Source of the DNA: Dermacentor variabilis
Taxonomy: Eukaryota; Arthropoda; Arachnida; Ixodida; Ixodidae
Assembly (NCBI RefSeq): GCF_050947875.1
Contig: NC_134569.1
Location: 15,287,131 to 15,351,130 of the forward strand
Length of the DNA: 64,000 nucleotides
Reading direction: 5' to 3'
In this document: positions 39,260 to 50,158 of the stretch, in pieces
How the letters are laid out: every line of letters starts with the position of its first letter
Position numbering within the stretch: the first letter of the stretch is position 1
Position numbers and translations under genes: made by a program
The notes under the pieces: generated by a model
Databases searched by the model: none
What the model was told of the DNA's origin: nothing
What the model saw: only the letters and a program-made list of their open reading frames with translations

Positions 39260-39261
39260 TA

Positions 39262-39904
39262 AGAGTGTAGTCGTTCACTGGAGCAGGTCGTTTTTTGCTT
39301 GACCTCCCATTTCCGATCTCAGATACAAGAACAAATGGAAACGGAACCAGAACGAAACGGCAAATGCAGCAAGGATTATATGCCGCCATATATATAGATA
39401 ACCGTAAGTCATCATACAACATCAAATCGTAAGATTCTGTCGCAAGAGGTGGGATCCTATAAAGTGGCACAAGCCTTGTGTGTAAAATTGCGTGGAAGTT
39501 CGTTTCCTTGAGAAACAGCGAAGGAGAAGAGTAAAAGGCCGAATTTCCGCTGTCTACCTATCGCGTAAGTGAAGAACTGATGATGCACCGAACATTCGTT
39601 TTTCTTTTGGCAAAGACCGGTTCAGGTGATGACTCGCTGCAGAACCGGCAAATGCCTCAAAACGACAGCCCCGTGACTGTGGGCCTTTCTAAATACATTC
39701 TGTAAAACTGAGCCGAGCAGCCGCTATACGCCAGTCCTTACAAGATAAAAAAAATGGCTGTGGCTTAGCTAAGGTTAAGCCCAGGATGCGAAGCATACTA
39801 GCCTTTATTTTAGTTGTTGAACCACTGTTTAGCCTGGTGAACTGCTGTTGCTTGGCTATATTTGGTTCGGCTAGACGAAGAAACAACTCATGCATTACTC
39901 TGCT
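39262..39904. other. No gene seen
   Basis: No recognisable coding or repeat signal apart from short A-rich runs. Confidence 0.5.
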
Positions 39905-40510
39905 TCGCCTTCAAGAGTGGAACGTGACAGCGTTCCCGTCGACCCGCCAAGGGGTGTAAGACAATGGGCTACGGCGCAGCGACTAGGCACCCCGCATTGG
40001 ACGCGGTGAGCGTCGAGCAACGCAGCGTTCGGCGCGGCAACGAAATGTGCGCCTGAGCAAGCGACGCACGCCTGAGCCTTAGAAACAGCTCGTTTCTAAG
40101 GCAACACCGCATTCACTAGAGGCGCTTTTGTACCGCTTTGAAGCATCGTACTCGTGGCTCAGTGGTAGCGTCTCCGTCTCACACTCCGGAGACCCTGGTT
40201 CGATTCCCACCCAGCCCATCTTGCAAGAGTTGAGCCAAAGCCACCTAGAAACAAGCGCAGCTGCTTATATACCGCCGCGACGCCGCGAGCGACGGCGCGA
40301 GTTGGAGCCCCGTTTCTCGTCTGTCGTGACGTCACGGTGTCACGTGGTCAGCCTTGAAGGCGACGCCGCGAGCGACGGCGCGAGTTGGAGCCCCGTTTCT
40401 CCTCTATCGTGACGTCACGGTGCCACGTGGTATGGCATGGGGTCAAAGGTCATTGAAGGCGACACCGCCGCGCCTGAGGAGCTGGGTTGAGCTCTAGTAA
40501 TATGCTTCGC
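39905..40510 (+). mobile_element. Composite repeat with a tRNA-like segment and an 83-bp tandem duplication
   Basis: The left part (39908-40150) is also present, inverted, at 54380-54624. The middle is tRNA-like: tggctcagtggtagcgtctc (box A) and ctggttcgattcccacccag (box B) at about 40145-40220. To the right the block starting cgacgccgcgagcgacggcg at 40278 repeats at 40361. The element ends near tctagtaatatgcttcgc. I take it for a pol III-type SINE composite, not a functional tRNA, because the sequence beyond box B does not close an acceptor stem. Confidence 0.65.
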
Positions 40511-41498
40511 ATAAAAAGAAGAAAACAAAGAAAAGCAAGCCCTAAATAAGTTGAGCAAGCTTCCTACGTACGAGAAGAAGTATCCCCCGAAATCACGCGC
40601 CCTGTTGCAAGAGAGAAGCAAGGTAATTTGTATGCTAGAAAAACGCTTTATTGCACACTATGTGTCGTGCGAAATTCCGCTGGTATATAGTGAGCTTCTC
40701 CACTGCATAGACGCTGATTGTACAAGGATTCCTGTGAGCGGCACTTTCATACGCGCTATACTTGGACGCTCGACACGTGCACCTGTGACGCGACCTTCGC
40801 ATGCCTTTTCTGCGTCTGTCCACTCTATAGTTGGGATATGCCAGTAATGTGCCACGTGTCTGACATACTGGACAGTCGTGCACTATCAGAAAAGAAAGCA
40901 TCTAGGTAAGCGCTCCCAAAGGAAGTCTATCGGGGCTACGTGATAGACTTGCGGGACGCTGCGTGCTACGCCTGGATTGTGCGTTGCGCACTTATTTATT
41001 GCGTTGTTAGTGCATTCCTTCTTTCTTCTTCTGTCCCTTTAACCTTTCCTCCGTGCGAAGTAACCAAATAGAGCTACCTCCGTTTAACGTGCACTTTAAG
41101 AAAAATGGCAAGGAAACGGGAGTAACTGGGCAGTTAGTCTTAAAAAGGACCCTTTCGTCCTTCAAGGGACTAACCGCCGAAGTGTGAGTGCCGTGTGCAA
41201 AATTCGGAGAGTAATGTTTTAGCCCCTGGTCGGACAGAGAGCAACGGGAGGACGAACGGCCACAGCTGCTCCCCAGGCGCTCAGCTGTTTTCCTCCGTGT
41301 CGTCGAGTAACGCGACGAAAACGGTATCGTGAATAATTCGAACTTCGTATGCTGTCTATTGAACTACACGCAAAGCAGCACTTTGCCTCTTCGTGAGAAA
41401 ATTGCGTGAAATTGAATTGAAAGAATCGAAACAGCCACCGGAGGGGGAGGTTTTCGTGTGCCGATTTATGCATATATGCCCATCTTATTCCCTCCTTT
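40511..41498. other. No gene seen
   Basis: Short frames only. No repeat I recognise. Confidence 0.5.
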
Positions 41499-41511
41499 TC
41501 ATCGTATGTAC

Positions 41512-42672
41512 GAGTGATTAGCGCTCATCAAGAGTGCATACCGGCATCTTTTACACCGGCGGCGAAGCCTTCCTCTCCCCTGTGGTGCCTGCGACAGCCT
41601 CAAGTGAATTTTGCAATTCCTGGAATTACAAAAAAGTCCACTCATCCAGCTCCGGCTCTGAAGCAACTTACGCTCCTATTACTGCACCAGAGGTATCATG
41701 ACCACATTCATATATATACCGATGGTTCGACTTCACCTACCAGCTCAACTGCCGCATTCGTCGTTCCAGAGAAGAACGTTACCGTTAAATACAAGTTGTC
41801 GCACACGACTACATCTACATAGGCAGAACTTGCAGCTCTCCATGCCGCTATGATGTACATCACCAAAGAGCCAACAGAGAAATGGGTCGTATTTTGTGAC
41901 TCTAAGGCAGCCCTTCACAGCATCAAGTCTGCATTACGTCACAGAACTTACGAGCAGATGACATCTGACATCAGGGAACTGCACCACCATGCTCTGGAAA
42001 GAGGACACCACATTATATTTCAGTGGATTCCTGCTCACTGTGACATCGTCGGCAACAACCTAGCTGACAAGGCTGCCCGGTGTGCCCACGAAGATACGAA
42101 GACGTGTCCAACACCTTTGGCGAGGTAGGACACTGCCAGAGAACTTCGCCTACTTGCTCGCAAGAAGTCACAAGATCTCTGGATTTCAAGTGCCTTCAAT
42201 TGCAGATTACGTAAACTGGACCCCACGCTACGGCTACAACTGCCATCTAGCCTTTCCCGCGACGAAACAACCTTGTTGTGTCGCTTGTGGCTGGGAGTGG
42301 CGTTCACGAACGCATACTCCTACCGTGTGGCAATGGCCGAGAGCCCGATGTGCGACTCCTGTGGGTGCGAGGAGACCAACGAGCACCTATTGTGTACCTG
42401 CCCTCGCTACGATGTCCAACGCCTCTCTCTGCGGGCAACTTTACGCCGAGACCGTTCACCGAGTCAAAGATACTCGGACCGTGGCCACACCCGTCACTGG
42501 CTCGAAAAGCGATTCGTGCACTAGTGCAGTACTTATGGCCACAATTAGTACATGACCGGGGTAGTTGGAGAAGTATGGGAGAGGCCTTTGCCCTGCAGTG
42601 GGCATAACCAGGCTGATGATGATCATGATGATGCAGTACATGAAGTGCACGGGCTTAAGAGACCGTTTATAG
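41512..42672 (+). pseudogene. I-like LINE ORF2 C-terminus: RNase H domain and zinc knuckle, broken
   Basis: The RNase H fold is readable: HIYTDGST (first catalytic Asp), AELAALHAAM (Glu), VVFCDSKAAL (Asp) and WIPAHCDIVGNNLADKAA (helix with the last acidic residue). A TAG at about 41819-41821 interrupts the frame just before AELAAL. After about 42128 the reading frame shifts, and LLCRLWLGVAFTNAY and CDSCGCEETNEHLLCTC follow; the last is the C-x2-C...H...C knuckle common in LINE C-termini. A separate RTE fragment interrupts the end at 42533..42631; past it the frame resumes as MKCTGLRDRL and a stop at 42670-42672. RNase H places it near the I-like clades. Confidence 0.8.
42533..42631 (+). mobile_element. 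Nested RTE-clade LINE 3' tail with 8-bp target-site duplication
   Basis: TGCAGTAC occurs at 42525-42532 and 42632-42639, flanking about 99 bp that start with tggccacaattagtac, continue gagaagtatgggagaggcct and end in gatgatgatcatgatgatg. The same tail closes the RTE element at 56287..57503. It interrupts the C-terminus of the RNase H LINE, so it arrived later. Confidence 0.8.
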
Positions 42673-42959
42673 TGTCCTTGTGTATGGCGTCCCTCTCACA
42701 CGTACTCAGTGCTTACTCTCTCCCTTTCTTCCTCTTTCTATTCCCATTTCCCCCACCCCCAGTGTAGGGTAGCAAACCGGATGCTGTTCTGGTTGACCTC
42801 CCTGCCTTTCCTACCCTTGTTTTCTCTCTCTCTCTCTCATCGTATGTACCCATTTACCCCTTCACTCCACAGATAATAGCAAACGATACCTCACCGCCTT
42901 TAAATTATATCTCTCTGCTTCTGCTCGCTCTCTTATTTCTTGCTAACCCTTCGTACCCT

Positions 42960-43036
42960 CTACCTATGTGTAGGGTAGCAAACCAGACGCGCGTCTGGTT
43001 CACTTCCCTACCTTTCCTTCCTCTCACTTCGGTTTC
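42960..43036 (+). mobile_element. Second LINE 3' tail fragment
   Basis: gtgtagggtagcaaaccaga, then cgcgcgtctggttcacttcc, then ctacctttccttcctctc resembles the 3' end of the LINE that terminates at 42836, about 120 bp upstream. It is probably an older 5'-truncated copy of a related family. Confidence 0.5.
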
Positions 43037-43167
43037 CATGCATGCATGCTGCCTACTCCGTTTACGGCAGCCCTGGGCAGCAGTATATGCGACCAGTACT
43101 CTGGCTCTCGAGACTATTGACACGTGTACTTGTCTTTATCGGGCGACACGTTTTACCGCCTAACAAA

Positions 43168-43532
43168 TGTTATCGCACGGCGCAGGACGCGCCTGCATGT
43201 ATCGAAAGTTTCTGGAATGTTATCGATGGTTCCATCCGCTTTCTGTGACCGAACCTTGTGAAAACTGATTGCATGCGTGCGCGACGCGAATAATGTAGAA
43301 CTTTGTGGAAGAAACGCGGGTCCCAGCGATTAGTCTGGAACATTCGACGATTGATGTATAAAAGCCGACGCGCATGACCCGTTGATCAGATTTTCGACGA
43401 TCGCCGAGCGTGTTCGCAGCTATCGTTGTTCTTGAGTATAGCCTGCTTTTGAGGGCACAAGTTCGCCCAATAAAAGCTAGTTTTGCCTTTCACAGTATTG
43501 CTACTGTGTTCTTCAACGTCACCACCACGTGA
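43168..43532 (+). mobile_element. Probable solo LTR (Ty3/Gypsy-type)
   Basis: The stretch starts tgttatcgcacggcg and ends ccaccacgtgac. It contains tgtataaaagccg at about 43354 (TATA-like) and cccaataaaagc at about 43467 (polyadenylation signal) in the order and spacing of a retroviral-type LTR. No primer-binding site, gag or pol follows, and no partner LTR lies in the window. A 4-6-bp target-site duplication was not found. The family call is from memory. Confidence 0.55.
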
Positions 43533-44394
43533 CGCTATTCGAGATTGAGCAGACGGCTTTCTGCCGCGCAGATATGCAAGCGCATGAACACGTGGATCGC
43601 GTCATTGAAATGCTGACACTAAAGCTGTACATCATCGACTCCAATGACATATTATTGCAAAACAGAATACCGTCGTGTTGTTCTTGCATAAGAGTGAAAC
43701 CAACGTGGAAGGCTATCAGCTCGTCGTCAAGGCCGAAACGGCGTCCCTCGAGGCGACACGTTTTTGTGGCAACCTGAGAAGAAGCACCGCGGTCGCTTCC
43801 GTACACATTTCAAGCAGTCGTACGTCTAGACGTATTATGAAAAGATTAGGATCGAGTGTCCACCACGCGGAAGAAACATTCGCGACGTACTTAAGAACCG
43901 GACAAATGACGCGCAACGAAGAGTTGCATTCCGTAACTCTCGACATACAACAGGCGAAGCCTGGCTAACAGGGTTCTGTATGTCTCGTATATGTATGTAA
44001 ATATACCTGACTTGATAGTGTGCCTTTTGAATAATATCAGAAGCGGCAGTATGCGACGTTGTGTTGCTTCTTTGTTTTTCTTCTGTGTTATTTTCCCTTC
44101 TACGTGGACTTTTTACGAACGCTTGCGAAAAGTACCTTATTGTAGAAATGATTTTCGTATCACCTCATGATATCAGCTTTCAAGCATTGAATCATTTATT
44201 GTTTGTGGAGAGGCTGGCGACACCATAGTTGCCGACATTTCCGATTTCATCCAAATTAATCAATTAGTTAATCGATGGCGACAGTTTATTTGCTTGTGTC
44301 AACACTGGCGTATCGCTTCGTACTTCGTGACGTGACTAATCAAATTTCATTTCAATATCGAATTTAATACTGGGCGTTACAGCGTTAATAAAAA
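43533..44394. other. No gene seen
   Basis: An open frame at 43529..43777 and its neighbours have no recognisable domain. AT-rich sequence follows. Confidence 0.45.
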
Positions 44395-44550
44395 CAGGGG
44401 CCGAATCCAAAAAGCTTTCTTGAACGTCAGTGCTGCTTGCCATAGGCCTAGCACTTTCGCTAATAATATGTCCGGTATCAGGATTGCTCGGAAAATCAGC
44501 TCCTACGCGTACAATTTTTGCGCAATAGATTTCAGTGAATACGGGCCCTG
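44395..44550. mobile_element. Short TIR element (156 bp)
   Basis: The left end caggggccgaatccaaaaag and the inverted right end cagggcccgtattcactgaa are similar inverted termini. There is no coding capacity. The call is tentative because the termini match only partly. Confidence 0.4.
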
Positions 44551-45882
44551 GTTCGCATAACGACATATAATTTCCGAAGTTTGCCAGGGCAACTGCTTCT
44601 CCGTGTTACTTTCTGATGTTTTTATTTCTTTTCCCGTCTTTTCTGCACCTACTCCGGCAGTGTCGTAATTTAAGAAAGCAATATTTGTATACAAATAAGG
44701 CCAGAACCAAATAGAGTGATTTACAGGGCAGCATAATGTATGGCATACGACAGTGAATGGAAAGCCTTTAAGTTTGATGGAAGGCCTTTATTTTTTGTTA
44801 TACTTGATCAACGTGACAGAAATTAATGTGGCAAATCACAAATATTGACTAAATTAAACAACTGTGCCTGATGACCGTATTGTAAACGAACAGAGTTGAA
44901 TGAGAAAAGAAGAAAGTGAGTAACGTCGGTCATGTAATGTCATGTAATGGTATATGCGTAGCGTCTTCTCCTTAGGTAAGCTAGAAAACGAAGTGTTCTT
45001 TTTATTATTCGCTCTCATTACCTTATTTAAAGCAAACTGATTGTAACTTTTGCATATTAGTGCAATGGAGCAGCCGGAAGCGCACTGTCTCCGACCACTC
45101 CAGTTAGTCCCCATGTAGTAATACAATATCATATATGCCTAACACCAGCAACGCCAGCTCGACCCCCCACCATAATTATGAACGAATTTTACTGATGGAT
45201 GGCGGCCACTTTCGCCTGATTTGGAAAGGTTCGTCACCGCTCACAGTGAATGCCGGTCTCGAAGGACCACAGAGGAAGAACAAGTTTATTCATTTCCTCA
45301 TTTAGACATACAAATGGGTTATTCATAATATTTGCGTGGGAAGGGGAGGCAAAGAGGCAACTAAACGCCTCGGGACAATGTGCCAAAACCAGCCGTAACC
45401 ATCAAGTTGCAGAGCGCTCCAGCACTCTGTAACTTGATGCTACAGAGTGATGTTATAACTGTTACATTGTGCTGGACAATACGGTAATGAAAAAAAAGAA
45501 CGCATAATCTTACACTTATACAAAAGAAGGTGCCAGCACACCGCGTTCACTTCCGAGTGCTATTCACCCCGACAGGCGCACTCGCTCGTTCGCGCCCCTG
45601 CCGGCAGCGTGTTGCGTGTATGACAGTGCGTGCATATAGAAGCCGGTGCTTACGTGGCGTTGCCCTCGCACGGGAGGGCGAATGTCTCACCGCGCGCGGC
45701 CGATAAAAGCTGATAGGCGCCGGCGGCAGCGCTGCGAAGGCGCCGTCGCTCGCGCCAACGCAAGCGGCGCCCGTGGGCGGACCCTCGCTGAGCCGATCCG
45801 CGCTTGCCGCTGCTGCCTCAGCTGCGTAGCTCGTTCTCGCCAATACCGTGCACTATACGCACACTGCTGTACGAGCTCTAAA
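44551..45882. other. No gene seen
   Basis: AT-rich to 45.5 kb, then a GC-rich patch at 45.56-45.85 kb with open frames on both strands. There is no recognisable domain. Confidence 0.45.
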
Positions 45883-46362
45883 GGTGTGTTCCAATTCTGG
45901 CAAGCATCGGAGACAGTCTACGTAGAGAGCAAAGAAGACAGCCAGAGACAGCTTCGAGGCCAAGTAATGGAACGCGTTTGGAGCCGTCTGGACGACGCTT
46001 CTGCGATCTGATGCCACTACGCGACAAAGAAAAAGTTGAGAAGAGCGCGCATTATTTCTGAATTTTATGTATTCGTGCCTGCGAACCTATGAAGAACACT
46101 ATGTGACTCGCATTAAGGGCACAGGAAAGAGTGTCTATGTTTTCTTGTGCACAGACGACCTTCCTGTTAGCTTTCAAAGCGTCCTGCTCAGCCGCCATCT
46201 TGCTTCGACAGGAAAGTGGCCTGCATCGTTATTGACTTCGATGCTGTCTTCGCGAAGCTGTCTACTTTGACGCCTTCGGGAAAAGTAGAACGAGACTTAA
46301 GATGGCCGCTGTCCACTTAGTCGTCTACTTTGCCGTCTACTGCGAGTATTGGAACACAGCCC
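45883..46362. mobile_element. 480-bp non-autonomous TIR element
   Basis: The left end ggtgtgttccaattct and the inverted right end ggctgtgttccaatact are matching termini. Internal words such as gacgaccttcctg, gtctactttgacgcc and gtcgtctactttgcc repeat the motif gtctacttt. There is no transposase frame. A fragment with the same end (agaattggaacgcaccc) lies at about 57970-57986. Confidence 0.55.
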
Positions 46363-48740
46363 AAAGCGTGAGAAGTAGGTCAGCGCAGCGCGGCACGCCG
46401 TTTGTCGACAGCCTAAACATATCTTTCCAGCGAAAGTTCCAAAAGAGCTGCTGTAATTAGCGCTGAACTGTTCTGAAATTGCTTGATAAAGGATTGCTTA
46501 ACATAGCGTCATCATAGCTGATTTGTGCAAGCCCGCAACAATGCAAAACGAACGTGATTGAGATTTCAATGTCAAATGTGGAAAGGCGTTGCATCCAATG
46601 CCACTTCAAACTTAAATACTTCGGAGGAAGTCAGTTAAATTCAACGCATTTTTACCGTTGTTGCGCAGTGTTCGAGTCGTGTTCACTAGGGGAACAAGAG
46701 CTAATGCATGTGACTTTGAGTTGCTGCGTTGTTATGGCACCACCGCGTGTGAAAATGAGAAAGAGAGAAAAAAAAAATGGTGACATGCATACAGACCCAG
46801 CGCATTTAAAAATACGACGCGCATGACAAGAAACCGACGTCACCTAAGCTCCACAGACTATTCGAAGTGCACATTCACCAAATCGCTAATTAAGGCATTA
46901 CAGCGTCGTCTGCTCAGTGTTCTCTACAGAGCAGACGGCGCAAACGCGGCAGCAAGCGCACCGATGCGCACATGTTCCGTTGATCGTCTGTTGCATGTTC
47001 TAGCCTTCAAGAATGCTGCGCATAATTAGTAAGCTCCTCTTAGTGGAGCGCTCTGTCTGTGTGCATACACATTGCAGAAGCAGTACCACTTCAGGCTCCT
47101 CTCGCCTCCCCCCCTCCCCGTCGACTGTGTTGACCGTCACGCCCTTGTTTTCTTTCTCTTTATTTTTTTTAATACTTCATACCGCCCTTCTCCTAAAAGG
47201 TCCCGTGTCTGGTCTTTTTCTCGGAGCGCGCGTTGTTTCGCGTGAAATGCCAACAGTGGAAAGCGAGTCACGTATTCCCGACCGTGCTGTGTCCCCACAA
47301 ACAAAGCTGCTGGAAAGGTCCTCAACGGCCGCTGCTCCTGTGCGAGTGTGCATGTCTGCGCTTGTATACATGAGCGTTCGTTTACCTCTCCGCGTCGCCA
47401 CGCGAGCAAAGGTAGCTGAATGCGCTGTCGCAGCGAGAGACAGTTTACAAGCGCGATCGTTGACTTCTCCGGCTTAGTGATTTGCAAAAAGCGTCGTCCC
47501 ATAAGGTATGAGCGAAAGCCCGAGCGGATGTTCCTCCATGGCCTGTGAAACCAAGTTCAACTCCTGTCTTAATTTCTAAGTGATAAGATTCGTTTCGATG
47601 TTGAAAGGCGCCCTCAGAGTGAAACATACTCTGTTTCCGTCAAAGTGTATAGGCGATATCCAGGGTTTCTTTTTCCTCTTTTCTATTCAGAATGCTTCAG
47701 CAGTGGGAACTAGAACCAACACAGACACTTCTCTCCACTTCTTTCTCGAAAAGCATCAAGCATCGCCCTGGCCCTCGTGACGTCACTGTCTCACAGCATG
47801 AACTGGTGCTTGCATTTCGGCAAAGCTTGTGAACTGTGCAATGTGCAAGCATAAGCATTGCATAAGATTAAAGTAGCGACCTGAGCGGTGCCATAAACGT
47901 AAACATTGCACGACGTTACACATTGCAGAGGATGAAAAACATAAGCGAAAAGTTATTTATTATGTATAGTTGAATATCATTCATGAAAGCCGCATCACGA
48001 AACCTTCGCTTCACGCAGATTCCGACATGTGGGCTGGATCTGCATGACTTCTCTACTCGGAATGTTTCAACGTCGCGGTCAACAGAAGCAGCAGAGACGA
48101 GAACACGAGGGCGGTCGTCCATACCTCGCACTGTCTTGTTCCCAGTCGGTATTCAACAGGTAGGACGTTTTCGAGCAACCAAAGAGCGCAAGCGAATGAT
48201 GACGCTCCGTTACTGCTGTCTTGGAGCATATACAGCATGCATATATAAGAGCAGCGCCATTTGCATGCGAGCAAAGCCTTCGCCCATGCATCTCCGCGTT
48301 CCTTTCATGTCACCGCGTTGGTCTTATAACGGCTGGCTTACTGCGGCATGAAGCCGGCTGAAATGGAGCGCATCGGCAAAACGAACGACTCGCTTCGGCT
48401 CTGTTTCCCCTCAAGCGAAACGTCGTGATCGAAAGCGCAACCACGAATCTCCTGAATTAACTGGGTAAAAAGGGAAGGCCGCTGTGCGGTCCACAGGGAT
48501 AGTTCACTGTGATTTTTCTTTTCGCGTCCGGATTTACCGGCAACTTGTAAGGTCGTTGACCCTCGTGATGCTGATGCACGCCGCCTCATGAGTGGCTCCA
48601 CCCTCCCCGTCACTTTTGTGACTTCCTTCTATTTGCTCACTTCTTCTTATTGGACGAAGCCGCAATGCTCACAAAGACTCTCTGAGCAATGTGTGCAATC
48701 GAGACGGTGCTAACACTCGCCCCACTTTGGCCCTTTAACC
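46363..48740. other. No gene seen
   Basis: Several open frames of 60-154 codons (for example 47013..47477) are low-complexity or lack any recognisable domain. I see no repeat I can name. Confidence 0.45.
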
Positions 48741-48860
48741 ATCCACGGTGGATTTGTCACTGCGCACGAGGTCGCAGGTTCGACTCCCAGTCGCGGCAGC
48801 CACATTTTGATAGGGTGCAATCTAAGAACGCTCGTGGGCCATGCTTCAGGTGGTAAAAAA
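48741..48860 (+). mobile_element. tRNA-derived SINE-like fragment
   Basis: ggtcgcaggttcgactccca followed by gtcgcggcagccacattttg resembles a box B and SINE body of the same type as 3461..3683, here on the plus strand. The fragment decays after about 48860. Confidence 0.5.
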
Positions 48861-50024
48861 AATTATTCAATGGCATCCCTCATGCTAAACCCCGCAATAT
48901 CATTATATCTTACTTTTGTCCTTTAGATTCTAAAACACTGCTTTTTGCGCACTCTAATCGAAGATATCGCTGTCCAAGGCACTGAACTCAAATGACGTGC
49001 TTCATGATCACATCTAAACCCCGCGAGCAACAGACAAGCGTAGATGACTCCACACTCTGAGGTCATTTGCATCGACGACTCAGAGCGGCTTTCTTCTCTC
49101 GCCCCCGGCGCGGCTCAGCCGACACGAAGGCCTGACTGGTCTGGCCGCTAATTGCTTGGGGAGGACACACGGACGCTCGTGTTGCGAGAGGCGGTGTTGC
49201 GAAAGCGCTCGGGAGCGTGTGGCATATGCCAGCCTTCACGACGCGGTAGTGCGTAATACTTCCTAAACTCTTCAACGCAAACATGGTCCTGTCGAGACGC
49301 AAATTAATCGCGCGTCACATCCGCTGTGTGAGCAAGGCGACAAGGAACGCCTTCGAAAGAACAAGAAACGCAAATAGCCCTTCTTCTTCGTTTTCTTTTT
49401 TAACGACTGCCGCTATTTCCCGCTTCTCGAAGTAACCGAGTTAGTTTGCTGCAAGAAATTGTGTCGCGTCGTGGGACTGATCCATGAACTAGTGTGAACG
49501 TTACTGATTTTTTCGTTGTTAATGAACAATGTGGCTGAAGTTCACGCTCTTTAAGGAAGCGTCTTTGACCGACCTAGCAACAAACGCTCGTGTGTGACTC
49601 CTCGCATCTGACGGAAAAGTGGTTGCTGGAAAAAATAAACAATTCGTTCATTTTGTCCATCATATGTTTCTTCCCGATAACAGGAGTATGGAGCAGCTCT
49701 TCGTTGTTCGCAGTTAAGCTCTGAATTGATGGAGGTTTTATTTCCTCCGAAGGAAGAAGTGCGATGACCATACTTGGGATGCATGCAGCAATACACCTTG
49801 TTCAAAAAAAGAAATGAAACGGTGTCTTTGCCTCATGGCTGAAAACGTGACGAGCCACGTTTCGATCCCGGCACAGGTGGGTTCTATCTCCCCCCCCTCC
49901 CCCTAACTTTACTCCCCCTTTGTCCTGCTGTTTTTGTACTGCCTCAGTTAATGTGCACAACAAACTAGTTCAAGCCTTCACGCTTGCTTGGCTGATCTAC
50001 TTATCGACTGACTGATCGACTGAG
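48861..50024. other. No gene seen
   Basis: Short frames only. A C-rich tract lies at 49891-49918. Confidence 0.45.
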
Positions 50025-50158
50025 GTCGAGGAGGGCTCCGGATTGATTTTAACCACCCGGGATTCTTAACTGTATGCATTCAAAGCTTGGTGTACCCATG
50101 AATTATCTTGCATTTCGTCTCTATTGGAACGTGGCCACCGCGGGCGGGAACCCTATGA
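50025..50158 (-). mobile_element. SINE-like fragment
   Basis: gagggctccggattgatttt, then aaccacccgggattcttaac, then tgcatttcgtctctattgga parallels the SINE at 3461..3683 in the same orientation, with divergence and without its head. Confidence 0.5.

Larger units (their letters stand above)
41512..42836 (+). mobile_element. 5'-truncated RNase H-bearing (I-like) LINE insertion with 13-bp target-site duplication
   Basis: The insertion is flanked by identical TCATCGTATGTAC at 41499-41511 and 42837-42849. It starts abruptly inside the ORF2 C-terminal coding region. It ends after a 3' UTR with tgtagggtagcaaaccgg, then ctccctgcctttcctaccc, and a CT-rich tail (42821-42836). Its coding part is described at 41512..42672. 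Confidence 0.85.

Noticed and set aside
38225..39261. CRISPR-like array
   Set aside because: The units are foldback elements repeated along their whole length with no unique spacers, and the sequence is eukaryotic.
40145..40220. Possible tRNA gene with good A and B boxes
   Set aside because: No closing acceptor stem, and the same segment recurs inside a repeat near 51.9 kb.
42278..42607. 109-codon frame ending WRSMGEAFALQWA, which looks like part of the neighbouring LINE protein
   Set aside because: The ending belongs to the nested RTE tail bounded by TGCAGTAC, so this is a chance fusion of two elements.
45547..45843. 98-codon Ala/Arg-rich minus-strand frame in a GC-rich patch
   Set aside because: No domain, no splice context and open frames on both strands. 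It is probably a composition artefact.
47013..47477. 154-codon plus-strand frame with a hydrophobic segment
   Set aside because: No recognisable family. The hydrophobic stretch comes from a T-rich run (tttctttctctttattttttt).
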